Below are positions 15,528-23,962 of a DNA stretch of 35,638 bases, piece after piece. Under the pieces are notes generated by a model. It saw nothing but the letters and a program-made list of their open reading frames with translations. It searched no databases and was not told where the DNA came from. The stretch comes from Mucilaginibacter sp. L3T2-6 (GTDB lineage Bacteria; Bacteroidota; Bacteroidia; Sphingobacteriales; Sphingobacteriaceae): contig NZ_JAUMKC010000035.1 of the NCBI RefSeq assembly GCF_030519355.1, positions 1-35,638 of the forward strand. The letters are read 5' to 3'. Position 1 is the first letter of the stretch; each line of letters opens with the position of its first letter. Position numbers and translations under genes: made by a program.

Positions 15528-18500
15528 TTATTTAAGGGTTACATTGATACCTATGGTATAGAATTTGGACGACGGATAAGTACCGTTGTCTATACCGTTT
15601 TGGGTTGCATTGCCCCCTTGAATACCGATTTCAGGATCCAGGCCTTTATAGCCTGTAATTGTAAACAGGTTCTGGGTCGAAAAATATAACCTCAGCTTGT
15701 TTAAGTACAGGCTTTTCGCTATGTCTGACGGCAATGTATAACCTACAGTGAAGTTTTTAAGCTTCAGGAAGCTGCCATTTTGTATCCACGCGCTCGAGGG
15801 AACATTGTTACCGGTAGCATCGTCATTTGAAGTGGCCCTTGCATAAGTATTTGAAGGATTGCCCGGTGTCCAGCGATTTTGATAATATTCCACGCTAACG
15901 TTCTCAACACCCACAAAGCCGCGATTCTGGAAGCTTTCCAAGGCGCTTTCCTGGTAGTCGAAAATCTTATTGCCATAAACACCGTAGAAATAAGCGTTAA
16001 AGTCAAATGCCTTGTAAGTAAGATCGAGGTTTAAACCACCGTAGAACTTAGGAAGCGGGCTGCCCAGGCTGGTTTGGTCGGTTGCGTCCACGCTGCCGTC
16101 TCCGTTCACATCTGCAAAATAACGGTCGCCTGGCGCGGTAACTGCCCTTTGGTAATATTGTTTGCCTTTTGCTACCGCTGCAGCATTTAAGGCATCAATT
16201 TGTGCTTGCGACTGGAATATGCCCAATGATTTATAGCCATAAAATTCGCCAACAGGCTGGCCTACATGTGTTTCGGTAAATGTTGACCAACCAATGCCCT
16301 GAACGCTTAAACCGCCAAAGTTGGTTACGAAGTCGGTACCTGAGGTGATGCTTGTTAGCTTATTATTTACTGTAGTGAAGTTTAAGCCGATGCCATACTT
16401 TAGATCGCTGTTGATGGTATGGTTGTAGTTGGCAGCAAACTCAAAGCCTTTATTCTGCATACTACCCACGTTGCGGGTAATATAGTTGTAGCCAGATTGA
16501 GCAGGAGCCGCAAGTAACAACAGAAAGTCTTTTGATTTACGGTTAAACCAATCGGCTGTGATGGTCAGATCACCGTGAATAAAAGCCAGGTCGGCGCCAA
16601 TGTCGGTGATATAATCAGTTTCCCATTTCAGGTCAGGATTAGGCGGCTGAGTGGATGCGGTACCCTTTTGATATATCTTGTTGAAGGGATAACCCAAGTT
16701 GCCGCTGCTGGCCGCAGGTAAACCTGTCGAATACAACGCATCGTATTGAAACGGGTTGATAGAGCCCTGATTACCGACCTCGCCATAACTGCCCCTGAAT
16801 TTCAGGTCGTCGATCCATGAAACATCTTTCAAGAAATCTTCCTGTTTAGCTCTCCATGCCACTGCGCCGGAAGGAAACACACCATATTGATGCCCTTCGT
16901 CAAACTTTGATGAACCGTCGCGGCGTACAGTACCGGTCAACAGATATTTATCGCCATATTTATAGGTTAACCTTGCAAACTGCGACTCAAAAGAATAAAT
17001 GTTCTGGCCGTTACCCGTGTTTGACCCAACCGGGTTATTAGCATCCAGTTGCAGGTTGGTAACCTGCGATAGGTCGCGGATGATACTGTTCGGCGGGATA
17101 CCGCTGCCACCCATCCCATTCCATGTATTTTTCTGTTCAGACACGCCGCCTACAAAATCGATGCTGTGTTTGCCAAACGTTTTGTTGTATGATATGGTGT
17201 TTTCCCACAACCACTCGAATGTTTGGTTAATGTGCTGATTATAAAAAGCATTTTGGGTTGCGCCTGCCTGGCTGCCATATTGCTGCACTAAACGGTCATC
17301 TTCTGGTTGAAAAAACGAGCCGGTAAACGTTGTGAGGTTGATACCCACAAAAGTTTTAATCTTAAGCCCGCTGATTATTTGCGCTTCAAGTGAGGTATTG
17401 GCCAATAAATAATTGGTTATATTTTGATACCTGTCGTTAGAAACTGTGTAAACCGGGTTGCTGTATTTGGCTACATAGGTATAAATCGGGTTATAGAAGC
17501 CATAGTTTCCTTTGCCGTCTGAGGGCAGGTTGGTAAACTTGTTACCACCATCAAGCGTTGGCGGAAGTTCGGATAACTGAACAAGTGAGCCTGTGCCGAA
17601 CGGATTGTTTGAATCCTGGTAGCTGTATTTCGCGCTGGTTGATGATTTTAACCATTTAGTAGGCTGATAATCGGAGTTATTGCCGAGCGTTACCCTTTTA
17701 AAGTATGAGCCCAGCACTATACCTTTTTGATCATAATAGCTGATTGATGTGGCAGATTGTACCTTTTCGCCGCCGCCACGTAAACCTATACTGTAGTTTT
17801 GGGTGATACCTGTGCGGTACATTGCATTTTGCCAGTCCACAGTTGTTAGCGATGCCGGATCTTTCCATGCGTCAAAAGTCTGGAAGTTCCCGTTTGAGCC
17901 GGCGGCTACCTCATTGGCAAGCGTCGCAAATTGTTGTGCATTAAGCAGTTTGTATTCCTTCGGCCTGCTTTGGAAAGCTGTATAAGCGGTTACATCAACC
18001 TGTACACCGTCTTTTTTGCCTTTTTTAGTGGTAACAATAACCACGCCGTTAGCTGCGCGTACACCGTAAATAGCCGTGGCTGACGCATCTTTCAAAACGT
18101 CTATCGATTCAATGTCGCTTGGATTGATATTACTGATGCCGCCGCTGGTAGCATAGCCATCCACTACATATAGCGGACCGTTGCCATAGCTGGCCAAACT
18201 GCCGATACCACGTATCAGCACGCTTACGTTTGCACCAGGGGCGCCATCATTATTGGTGACCTGCACACCTGCGGCACGACCCTGCAAAGCCTGCTCGAGG
18301 GATGTAACCGGAACCTTAGCTATTGTCGCAGCGCTCACAGAACTTACCGAACCCGTCAGGTCTTTACGGGTAGAAGTACCGTAACCCACAACCACCACTT
18401 CCGAAAGTGAGCGGGTATCTGGCGCGAGTTTTGCATTTACCACCGAATTGCCGTTCACAGCTGCCTCATAAGTAATGAAGCCGATGTAGCTGAACACAAG

Positions 18501-18734
18501 TGTGGCATTGGCAGGTGCGTTAATTGAGTATCCGCCATTAATGTCGGTAATGGAGGCTGACTGTGTACCCTTAACTTTAACAGTTACTCCGGGTAGCGCA
18601 GCTCCATTGCTGCCGTCCGTAACTGTACCTGTAACCTTTCCGCTTTGTGCATAACCAGACAGGCTCATCACCAGCAGCGACAGGCTTAATCCGATTATAG
18701 CTACAACATTTTTAATTTGTAGTTTTTTAATCAT
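15528..18734 (-). CDS. SusC/RagA-family TonB-dependent outer-membrane transporter
   Basis: The 1068-residue protein imports oligosaccharides across the outer membrane using TonB energy, in complex with the SusD partner downstream. Its signal peptide ends at SGYAQ (about residue 29). A carboxypeptidase-like domain (about 33-105, KVTGTVTDGSNGAALPGVTV) precedes a TonB-box region LSEVVVVGYGT (110-120). The plug domain follows (VTSLEQALQGRAAGVQV, VLIRGIGS, DIESIDVLKDASATAIYG), then the large beta barrel to the C-terminal strand. No anti-sigma signalling extension is seen N-terminally, which agrees with regulation by the HTCS. The gene starts a two-gene transcript with a candidate regulated promoter 85-150 bases upstream. 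Confidence 0.97.
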   Translation of the reverse strand: MIKKLQIKNVVAIIGLSLSLLVMSLSGYAQSGKVTGTVTDGSNGAALPGVTVKVKGTQSASITDINGGYSINAPANATLVFSYIGFITYEAAVNGNSVVNAKLAPDTRSLSEVVVVGYGTSTRKDLTGSVSSVSAATIAKVPVTSLEQALQGRAAGVQVTNNDGAPGANVSVLIRGIGSLASYGNGPLYVVDGYATSGGISNINPSDIESIDVLKDASATAIYGVRAANGVVIVTTKKGKKDGVQVDVTAYTAFQSRPKEYKLLNAQQFATLANEVAAGSNGNFQTFDAWKDPASLTTVDWQNAMYRTGITQNYSIGLRGGGEKVQSATSISYYDQKGIVLGSYFKRVTLGNNSDYQPTKWLKSSTSAKYSYQDSNNPFGTGSLVQLSELPPTLDGGNKFTNLPSDGKGNYGFYNPIYTYVAKYSNPVYTVSNDRYQNITNYLLANTSLEAQIISGLKIKTFVGINLTTFTGSFFQPEDDRLVQQYGSQAGATQNAFYNQHINQTFEWLWENTISYNKTFGKHSIDFVGGVSEQKNTWNGMGGSGIPPNSIIRDLSQVTNLQLDANNPVGSNTGNGQNIYSFESQFARLTYKYGDKYLLTGTVRRDGSSKFDEGHQYGVFPSGAVAWRAKQEDFLKDVSWIDDLKFRGSYGEVGNQGSINPFQYDALYSTGLPAASSGNLGYPFNKIYQKGTASTQPPNPDLKWETDYITDIGADLAFIHGDLTITADWFNRKSKDFLLLLAAPAQSGYNYITRNVGSMQNKGFEFAANYNHTINSDLKYGIGLNFTTVNNKLTSITSGTDFVTNFGGLSVQGIGWSTFTETHVGQPVGEFYGYKSLGIFQSQAQIDALNAAAVAKGKQYYQRAVTAPGDRYFADVNGDGSVDATDQTSLGSPLPKFYGGLNLDLTYKAFDFNAYFYGVYGNKIFDYQESALESFQNRGFVGVENVSVEYYQNRWTPGNPSNTYARATSNDDATGNNVPSSAWIQNGSFLKLKNFTVGYTLPSDIAKSLYLNKLRLYFSTQNLFTITGYKGLDPEIGIQGGNATQNGIDNGTYPSSKFYTIGINVTLK

Positions 18735-19039
18735 AACTTTTTATTGTAAGGTTGAAATTGGTTTGTGGCGAACAGTGTTGCCGGTGTATAAACCGGGTAG
18801 CATACTATTCAATTAAGTAAATTTATCGCCCTTAAGCTGCAGCCTGTAACACAAATGTTAATGTTTATATCACAAATGTTAATCAGGTATTAAGTACCTG
18901 TTTAATAGATGATTACATATTTTTTCTAATAAAAAGGAAGGAAAAAAATACTCGTTTGAAAGTATTCAGCGATAGGAATGTTAAAATAATACCAGGTTAC
19001 GGTATAATAACATAAAGGGTATTAAGACCCAAAAATTTG
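18735..19039. other. Control region between the GH43 gene and susC
   Basis: There is no gene in these 305 bases. They hold the candidate susC promoter and operator repeats (18818-18883). Near 18987-19007 there are only weak hairpins (ATACC/GGTAT), so read-through from the GH43 gene into susC is possible. Its length, against 5-62 bases between the genes upstream, supports a separate susC transcript. Confidence 0.5.
18818..18883 (-). promoter_or_regulatory. susC promoter with two-copy direct-repeat operator
   Basis: The 13-base sequence CACAAATGTTAAT occurs perfectly twice, at 18850-18862 and 18871-18883, with 21 bp between copies, two helical turns. On the minus strand it reads ATTAACATTTGTG. 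Thirty bases from the proximal ATGTTAA core (18855) lies TAAATTTA (18818-18825), a near match to the -7 consensus TAnnTTTG. This layout suits dimeric binding of the AraC-type domain of the HTCS just upstream of the polymerase. The GH31 gene has the same layout. Confidence 0.6.
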
Positions 19040-20041
19040 TTAACGTGCGCTCAGCGTAAAATTGCTCACGCCGGTTGGTTTAATCTTCAGAATATTTCCT
19101 TCCCGGTCAAATTTTAAGCTGTCTATACATAGTTCCCTTAAAACATACTTTTCTTTTTGGGGATGGATGCGATGATATAAAATGTAATACCGGCCTCTTT
19201 CGTTAAACACAGTATGATGGCCCGGACCTATGGTGGTGCTGTCGGCCGATGAAGAAATTATCGGGTCGTATTTTCCTTCCGTCCACGGGCCGAACGGCGT
19301 TTTGCTAACCGAGTACCGAACCTGGTAAGTGGGGTCAATGGCTTTGCCGTACGAATACATCAGGTAGTATAAGCCGTTTCTCTTCACCATGTGTGGCGCT
19401 TCGAAATAATGGGGCGGAGTAACGTCAACTGGCTTACCGTCAAAGGTTACCATATCCTTTTTTAGCTTTACGGCCATACAGTGCCCGTTTACCCAGTTAA
19501 AGCCCGAGCCCCAGTATAGGTAAGCCTGCCCGTCATCATCAATAAAACAATCAGGGTCGATGTTGTGTACTTGCGGATAATCTTTTGCCGATACAAGAGG
19601 CGTGTTATCTGCTTTGGCGTTTTTCCATGGCCCCAGCGGTTTATCGGCTACGCCAGCCCAAAGCTCGCTGCCTACGGCTACATATAAATAAAATTTGCCG
19701 TTTGCCGCTTTACGGATAGACGGCGCCCATACCATCGAATCGCCTGAGGTTGGGCTGGTGCATTGCTTTTTGGTAGGCCAGTTAATATGTTTTACCGAAA
19801 ATGTTTTAAAATCCCTGGTTGCCAGCACGCCTAATTCTTCAGCGCCCCATGGGTCGATGGTGGCATAGATGTAATAAGTATCGCCGTCCTTAATGATGGT
19901 AGGGTCGGCATAATAGCCTTTTACGATGGGGTTTTTGATGAAATCTTTTTGGGCGTGGCACTTCTCTGTCAGCCCCAAAAGCATTGTTACCACAAATAAA
20001 CAAAAAGAAAATTGCCGGGTACCGGTTTTTAAAACGCTCAT
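19040..20041 (-). CDS. Exported glycoside hydrolase family 43 protein
   Basis: GH43 enzymes are inverting five-bladed beta-propeller exo-hydrolases, mostly alpha-L-arabinofuranosidases and beta-xylosidases. This 333-residue single-domain protein has a Sec signal (cleavage near CHAQ, 30). The three catalytic acids are visible: base Asp46 in YYADPT, pKa modulator Asp162 in HNIDPDCF, and acid Glu214 in YFEAPH. GPGHH (272-276) fits the metal-binding His of the propeller centre. It starts 5 bases after the GH95 stop, so it belongs to the same transcript. Arabinofuranosidase is the most likely activity given the neighbours, but the subfamily is not determined. Confidence 0.92.
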   Translation of the reverse strand: MSVLKTGTRQFSFCLFVVTMLLGLTEKCHAQKDFIKNPIVKGYYADPTIIKDGDTYYIYATIDPWGAEELGVLATRDFKTFSVKHINWPTKKQCTSPTSGDSMVWAPSIRKAANGKFYLYVAVGSELWAGVADKPLGPWKNAKADNTPLVSAKDYPQVHNIDPDCFIDDDGQAYLYWGSGFNWVNGHCMAVKLKKDMVTFDGKPVDVTPPHYFEAPHMVKRNGLYYLMYSYGKAIDPTYQVRYSVSKTPFGPWTEGKYDPIISSSADSTTIGPGHHTVFNERGRYYILYHRIHPQKEKYVLRELCIDSLKFDREGNILKIKPTGVSNFTLSAR

Positions 20042-20046
20042 ATTTG

Positions 20047-22524
20047 TTAAACTCCTTTCCCTGTTATCAAATATTTCATTCCTTTTTTTGCAGCAAAGCT
20101 TATAACATAGCCATTGTCAGTTTTTTTAGGTCTGGCTGATATACCCGCCACAGTAACAGGCTGCGGCGTGCGGATAGTACACTTACCACCTGCTAATGCC
20201 AGCACACTCGCTTTGGTTATTTTTTTATCCTTCCAATTGATGCTTACCTCAAAATCTCCGCGGGCCTTTAAGCCTGAAACTTGTCCATCGGCCCAGGCAT
20301 CAGACAAAGCAGGCAGCAGGGCTATTTCATTATTCTGGCTTTGCAAAAGCATTTCGATCATGCCGGCTAAACCGCCAAAGTTTCCGTCAATCTGGAATGG
20401 CGGATGCGCATCAAACAAATTGATATAGGCGCCGCCTCCGCCTTTATAGTTAGTACCCGGCTGATCAGTCACTCGCAAAAGGTCCCGTATCATTTTGTAG
20501 CTGTGGTTGCCGTCGAGCAAGCGCGCCCAGAAGTTAATTTTCCAGGCCAGGCTCCAGCCTGTCCCTTCGTCGCCGCGCAACTCCAGCGTCTTTTTTGCTG
20601 CCGTGGCCAGTTCAGGTGTTGTTACAGGTGATATCTGGTTGCCGGGGTAAAGCCCGAACAAATGTGACACGTGCCGGTGGTGCGGTTCAGGGTCTTCCCA
20701 GTCTTTATACCATTCCTGCAGGTTACCTTTTTTACCGATGTGGAATGGATACAGTTTTGCTCGCTTTTCGATGATAGTATCGCGAAAAGCCTTGTCTTCG
20801 CCCAACTCGTCTGTAGCGGCGATAATATTGTTAAACAGGTCGCGAATGATAGACATATCCATCGTAGTTGCAATGGAAACACTGGCCCGTTTGCCATTAT
20901 CATCATAAAATGCATTTTCAGGCGATACGGAAGGCGCTGTCACCAGGTAACCATCTTTATCCTGCACCAGCCAGCCCAGGCAAAACTGAGCAGCGCCTTT
21001 CATAAGCGGGTAGGCGAAGTTCCTTAAATAATTCTTGTCTTTTGTAAACTGGTAATGCCACCACAAATGCTGAGAAAGCCAGGGCGAGCCCATCGTCCAG
21101 TTAGCCCAGGTCGGGTCGCCGTTGCCTCTGTCACCCACTGGATTCGATAGTCCCCATATATCGCTGTTATGATGTACTGCCCATCCATTGAGGTGGTAAA
21201 ACTCTTTGGCTGTAATAGCGCCCGTAACCGAAAGATTTTTAATAAACGACAATAATGGCTGGTGCATTTCAGAAAGGTTGGCTTCTTCCGCGGGCCAGTA
21301 ATTCATTTGCACGTTGATGTTGGTTGTATAATTCGAGCTCCATGGTGGTCGCAATTCTTTATTCCAGATGCCCTGCAGGTTTGCAGGTACGTCTTTAGTG
21401 CGCGAGCTGGATATCAGCAGGTAGCGTCCATACTGAAAATACAATGTTTCCAGGCCGGGGTCTTTAGTGCCGCTGGTGTAGCCGACTAATCTTTCGTCGG
21501 TGGGGAGAGAGGCATTGCCATTATCTGCCGGTTTTGCAAGATTGAACGACACCCTGTTAAAAAAACGATGATAGTCAGTTTCATGAGCAGCTAGCAGTGC
21601 CTGCCAGCTTTTCGCATAAGCCTTTTTTAAATAATTACCCGCTATCAGCTTTTCGTTTTTCCCTTCAGATAGCGGGCACTTATCAAACCCGTTAAAGCTG
21701 GTTGCGGCCGAAAGATAAAGTGTAACCTCGGTTGCATTTTTTACCGTTATCCCATTTTCTCCGGCCGACACCGTGCCGTCTGCATTTTTTGCTTTAAGCA
21801 TAATTGCGAAGCGCATTCCCCGGCAACCGGCGCTGTCATTTTCCTGTATGGGGTTGGGCTTGTTTACATAGTTAGGCTCGACATGCGCAGGCGCACGGCC
21901 TGTTAAGACAATCTCGTTGGGCGATGTAGCGGATTGCTGGTATTTGAGCTGACATTTAGCGCCAACAATAAAGTTTAGCATGCCTTTTTTGCTGGCAGTC
22001 AGATGGATTGCAATCACCTGGTCGGGAGCGGAACTGATCACCTGCCGGGTGTATTCAACACCGCCTATAGTAAAACGTGTGGTTGAGATTGCGTCTTTAA
22101 TATACAAATCGCGGTAATAAGCCGTAGCTACAGTATCTTTCAAATCCTGCCTGATGGTCAAATCTCCGAGTGGCAGGTACGATTCTGAATAATAGCCCTG
22201 CATCCCTTTTGCATAGTTGTATGCGGCGGCATAATCCGCATTTTTAAAAAGTGCCTCGCGTGCCAGCTGCAAATTTGCATAGGCGCCCGGGTTTACATTG
22301 GTCCGCACAGGGCCGCCCGTCCAAAAGGTTGCTTCGTTCAATTGTATCAGCTCCTGGCTAACACGACCAAAGACCATACCGCCAAGCCTGCCATTGCCAA
22401 CTGGTAGCGCTTCTGTCCACTTATTGGCCGGCTTTTTATACCATAGCTTTAAATTATCCTGGCTATGGGCGTGGAAAGGAATACATATCGCCAGTGTTAA
22501 AATTAATTTTTTGTAGTTTTTCAT
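20047..22524 (-). CDS. Exported GH95 hydrolase, alpha-L-galactosidase/fucosidase type
   Basis: GH95 enzymes are inverting hydrolases that remove terminal alpha-1,2-L-fucose or L-galactose. The 825 residues comprise a signal peptide (about 1-22), the N-terminal beta-sandwich (LKLWYKKPANKWTEALPVGN onward), an alpha/alpha barrel from about 300 to 700, and a C-terminal sheet. The family's catalytic Asn pair is Asn402 and Asn404 (TNINVQMNYWP), the acid is Glu536 (APSVSPENAF), and Asp713 lies in FQIDGNFGG. The position two before Asn402 is Thr400, where characterised fucosidases have His; as I recall, Thr there marks the alpha-L-galactosidases of Bacteroides. The specificity is thus inferred, the family is certain. 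It lies between GH27 (62-base gap) and GH43 (5-base gap). Confidence 0.93.
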   Translation of the reverse strand: MKNYKKLILTLAICIPFHAHSQDNLKLWYKKPANKWTEALPVGNGRLGGMVFGRVSQELIQLNEATFWTGGPVRTNVNPGAYANLQLAREALFKNADYAAAYNYAKGMQGYYSESYLPLGDLTIRQDLKDTVATAYYRDLYIKDAISTTRFTIGGVEYTRQVISSAPDQVIAIHLTASKKGMLNFIVGAKCQLKYQQSATSPNEIVLTGRAPAHVEPNYVNKPNPIQENDSAGCRGMRFAIMLKAKNADGTVSAGENGITVKNATEVTLYLSAATSFNGFDKCPLSEGKNEKLIAGNYLKKAYAKSWQALLAAHETDYHRFFNRVSFNLAKPADNGNASLPTDERLVGYTSGTKDPGLETLYFQYGRYLLISSSRTKDVPANLQGIWNKELRPPWSSNYTTNINVQMNYWPAEEANLSEMHQPLLSFIKNLSVTGAITAKEFYHLNGWAVHHNSDIWGLSNPVGDRGNGDPTWANWTMGSPWLSQHLWWHYQFTKDKNYLRNFAYPLMKGAAQFCLGWLVQDKDGYLVTAPSVSPENAFYDDNGKRASVSIATTMDMSIIRDLFNNIIAATDELGEDKAFRDTIIEKRAKLYPFHIGKKGNLQEWYKDWEDPEPHHRHVSHLFGLYPGNQISPVTTPELATAAKKTLELRGDEGTGWSLAWKINFWARLLDGNHSYKMIRDLLRVTDQPGTNYKGGGGAYINLFDAHPPFQIDGNFGGLAGMIEMLLQSQNNEIALLPALSDAWADGQVSGLKARGDFEVSINWKDKKITKASVLALAGGKCTIRTPQPVTVAGISARPKKTDNGYVISFAAKKGMKYLITGKGV

Positions 22525-22586
22525 AGATAAAATAGATAGGTATTAAAGCTTTTCGAAGTGGCATTTTGCATAAGCGAAAGTAAATA

Positions 22587-23954
22587 TTACTTTGCCGACA
22601 ATCGCAATAATACCGCACCATGCCTGTTTATTGTTTGCTGATAATCATTTTTATAAGAGCCAAAGTTTTGCTTTTTCCAAAGGTCTCTTACTGTTACCCG
22701 CCCTTTCAATCCAATCGAAGAAAAATCAATTTTGATATTTTTAGCGGTTTCCGAAAGATTAAACAAGGCAACATAAATATCTCCCGAGCCGCGTATAGTT
22801 GAATACCAAACCATGCTGTCGCCGTCCTTAAGATATAGTTGTCTTGGGTTTTGTCCACGCTGGTTTACCTGCAAAACTTCGTCATTACTTAGCAGTTTTA
22901 AATCTATAGGTCTGTTTTCCGGCATATTGCCGCCCATCATCAGCGGAGATTTGTAAATACACCAGAAAGTTATGTGCGTATACAGCTCGTCTTCTGTAAA
23001 CCTACTGTAACGTTCGGGGCCAACCGGGCCGCGTTTAGAAAGCTTGCCAATCTGCAGCATGTCACAATCAGGCCAGTGCCCGGGGCCATCCTGGCCTTCC
23101 CAGTTTTTTGCATACTTAAACATGTGAAGCACCTGCTGCCAGTCGTCCCAAAAGTCATCGGCCATACGCCACATGTTAGCATTTTGTTTAACGTGCTCAG
23201 CTTCTTTAACCGGTGTTTCGCCCGGGGAGATACTCAGCACCATCGGCCGCCCGCATTGCTGTATCGCTTTTTTATAGCCTTCAATTTCTTCTTTGTGATA
23301 CGGCCTGGCAATATCGTCAACCTTAATAAAATCCACGCCCCACGAGGCGTAAAGCTTTAGAATAGAATTCAGATAAGCCTGTGCGCCAGGCTTGTTCATA
23401 TCTAAGCCATACATGTGGTTCATCCATGGGCAGGTTGAGGAGGTATCTGCAATCATGTCGGCGGTTATACCCGTTGCACCTAAAACAGGCGACTTACTCC
23501 AGACGGCTTGCCTTGGTATGCCACGCATCACATGTATGCCAAATTTCAGTCCCAATGAGTGAATATACGCTGCCAGCGGCTTAAACCCCTTGCCGCCAAA
23601 TGCCGAGGGAAATTTATTAGGCTGCGGCGTCAGCCGGCCCCATTTATCCATTGTGAGCCAGGGGATATACGAACCGTCGTCGAGCCTTTTTTGAAACGGA
23701 TTGCCAATGTTGCTGCCGGGAGGATTATCATACGACCAGAGAAAATCTACCACTATATATTGCCAGCCAAACTTTTTAAGATGGACAGCCATGTAGGCGG
23801 CATTTGCTTTTACTTCATTTTCATGCACCGCCGAGCCGTAGCAATTATAGCTATTCCAACCCATCGGGGGCGTTAAGGCCACCGTTTGGCCCGTAACCGG
23901 CAAACTACAGCCTATGAAGGCTGCTAACAACAGATTAGAAAGATGTTTTATCAT
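22587..23954 (-). CDS. Exported GH27 protein, non-typical alpha-galactosidase subgroup
   Basis: GH27 enzymes are retaining exo-hydrolases, chiefly alpha-galactosidases, with some beta-L-arabinopyranosidases. The 455-residue protein has a leader peptide (a lipid-modified Cys16 in FIGC is possible), the family opening LTPPMGWNSYNCYG, nucleophile Asp213 in FIKVDDI, and acid/base Asp266 in WRMADDFWDDW. A C-terminal beta domain follows from about 365. Typical alpha-galactosidases have D-D-C/G-W after the second strand; here it is D-F-L-W (70-73), so the second Asp that contacts the sugar C6 hydroxyl is replaced by Phe71. This points away from plain galactosidase activity, perhaps to L-arabinopyranosides. 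It begins 8 bases after the HTCS stop. Confidence 0.9.
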   Translation of the reverse strand: MIKHLSNLLLAAFIGCSLPVTGQTVALTPPMGWNSYNCYGSAVHENEVKANAAYMAVHLKKFGWQYIVVDFLWSYDNPPGSNIGNPFQKRLDDGSYIPWLTMDKWGRLTPQPNKFPSAFGGKGFKPLAAYIHSLGLKFGIHVMRGIPRQAVWSKSPVLGATGITADMIADTSSTCPWMNHMYGLDMNKPGAQAYLNSILKLYASWGVDFIKVDDIARPYHKEEIEGYKKAIQQCGRPMVLSISPGETPVKEAEHVKQNANMWRMADDFWDDWQQVLHMFKYAKNWEGQDGPGHWPDCDMLQIGKLSKRGPVGPERYSRFTEDELYTHITFWCIYKSPLMMGGNMPENRPIDLKLLSNDEVLQVNQRGQNPRQLYLKDGDSMVWYSTIRGSGDIYVALFNLSETAKNIKIDFSSIGLKGRVTVRDLWKKQNFGSYKNDYQQTINRHGAVLLRLSAK

Positions 23955-23962
23955 GTGTAGAA

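Noticed and set aside
18961..19039. Hairpins GGGT/ACCC and ATACC/GGTAT after the GH43 gene as a terminator
   Set aside because: The stems are only 4-5 bp with poor T tracts, too weak to call.
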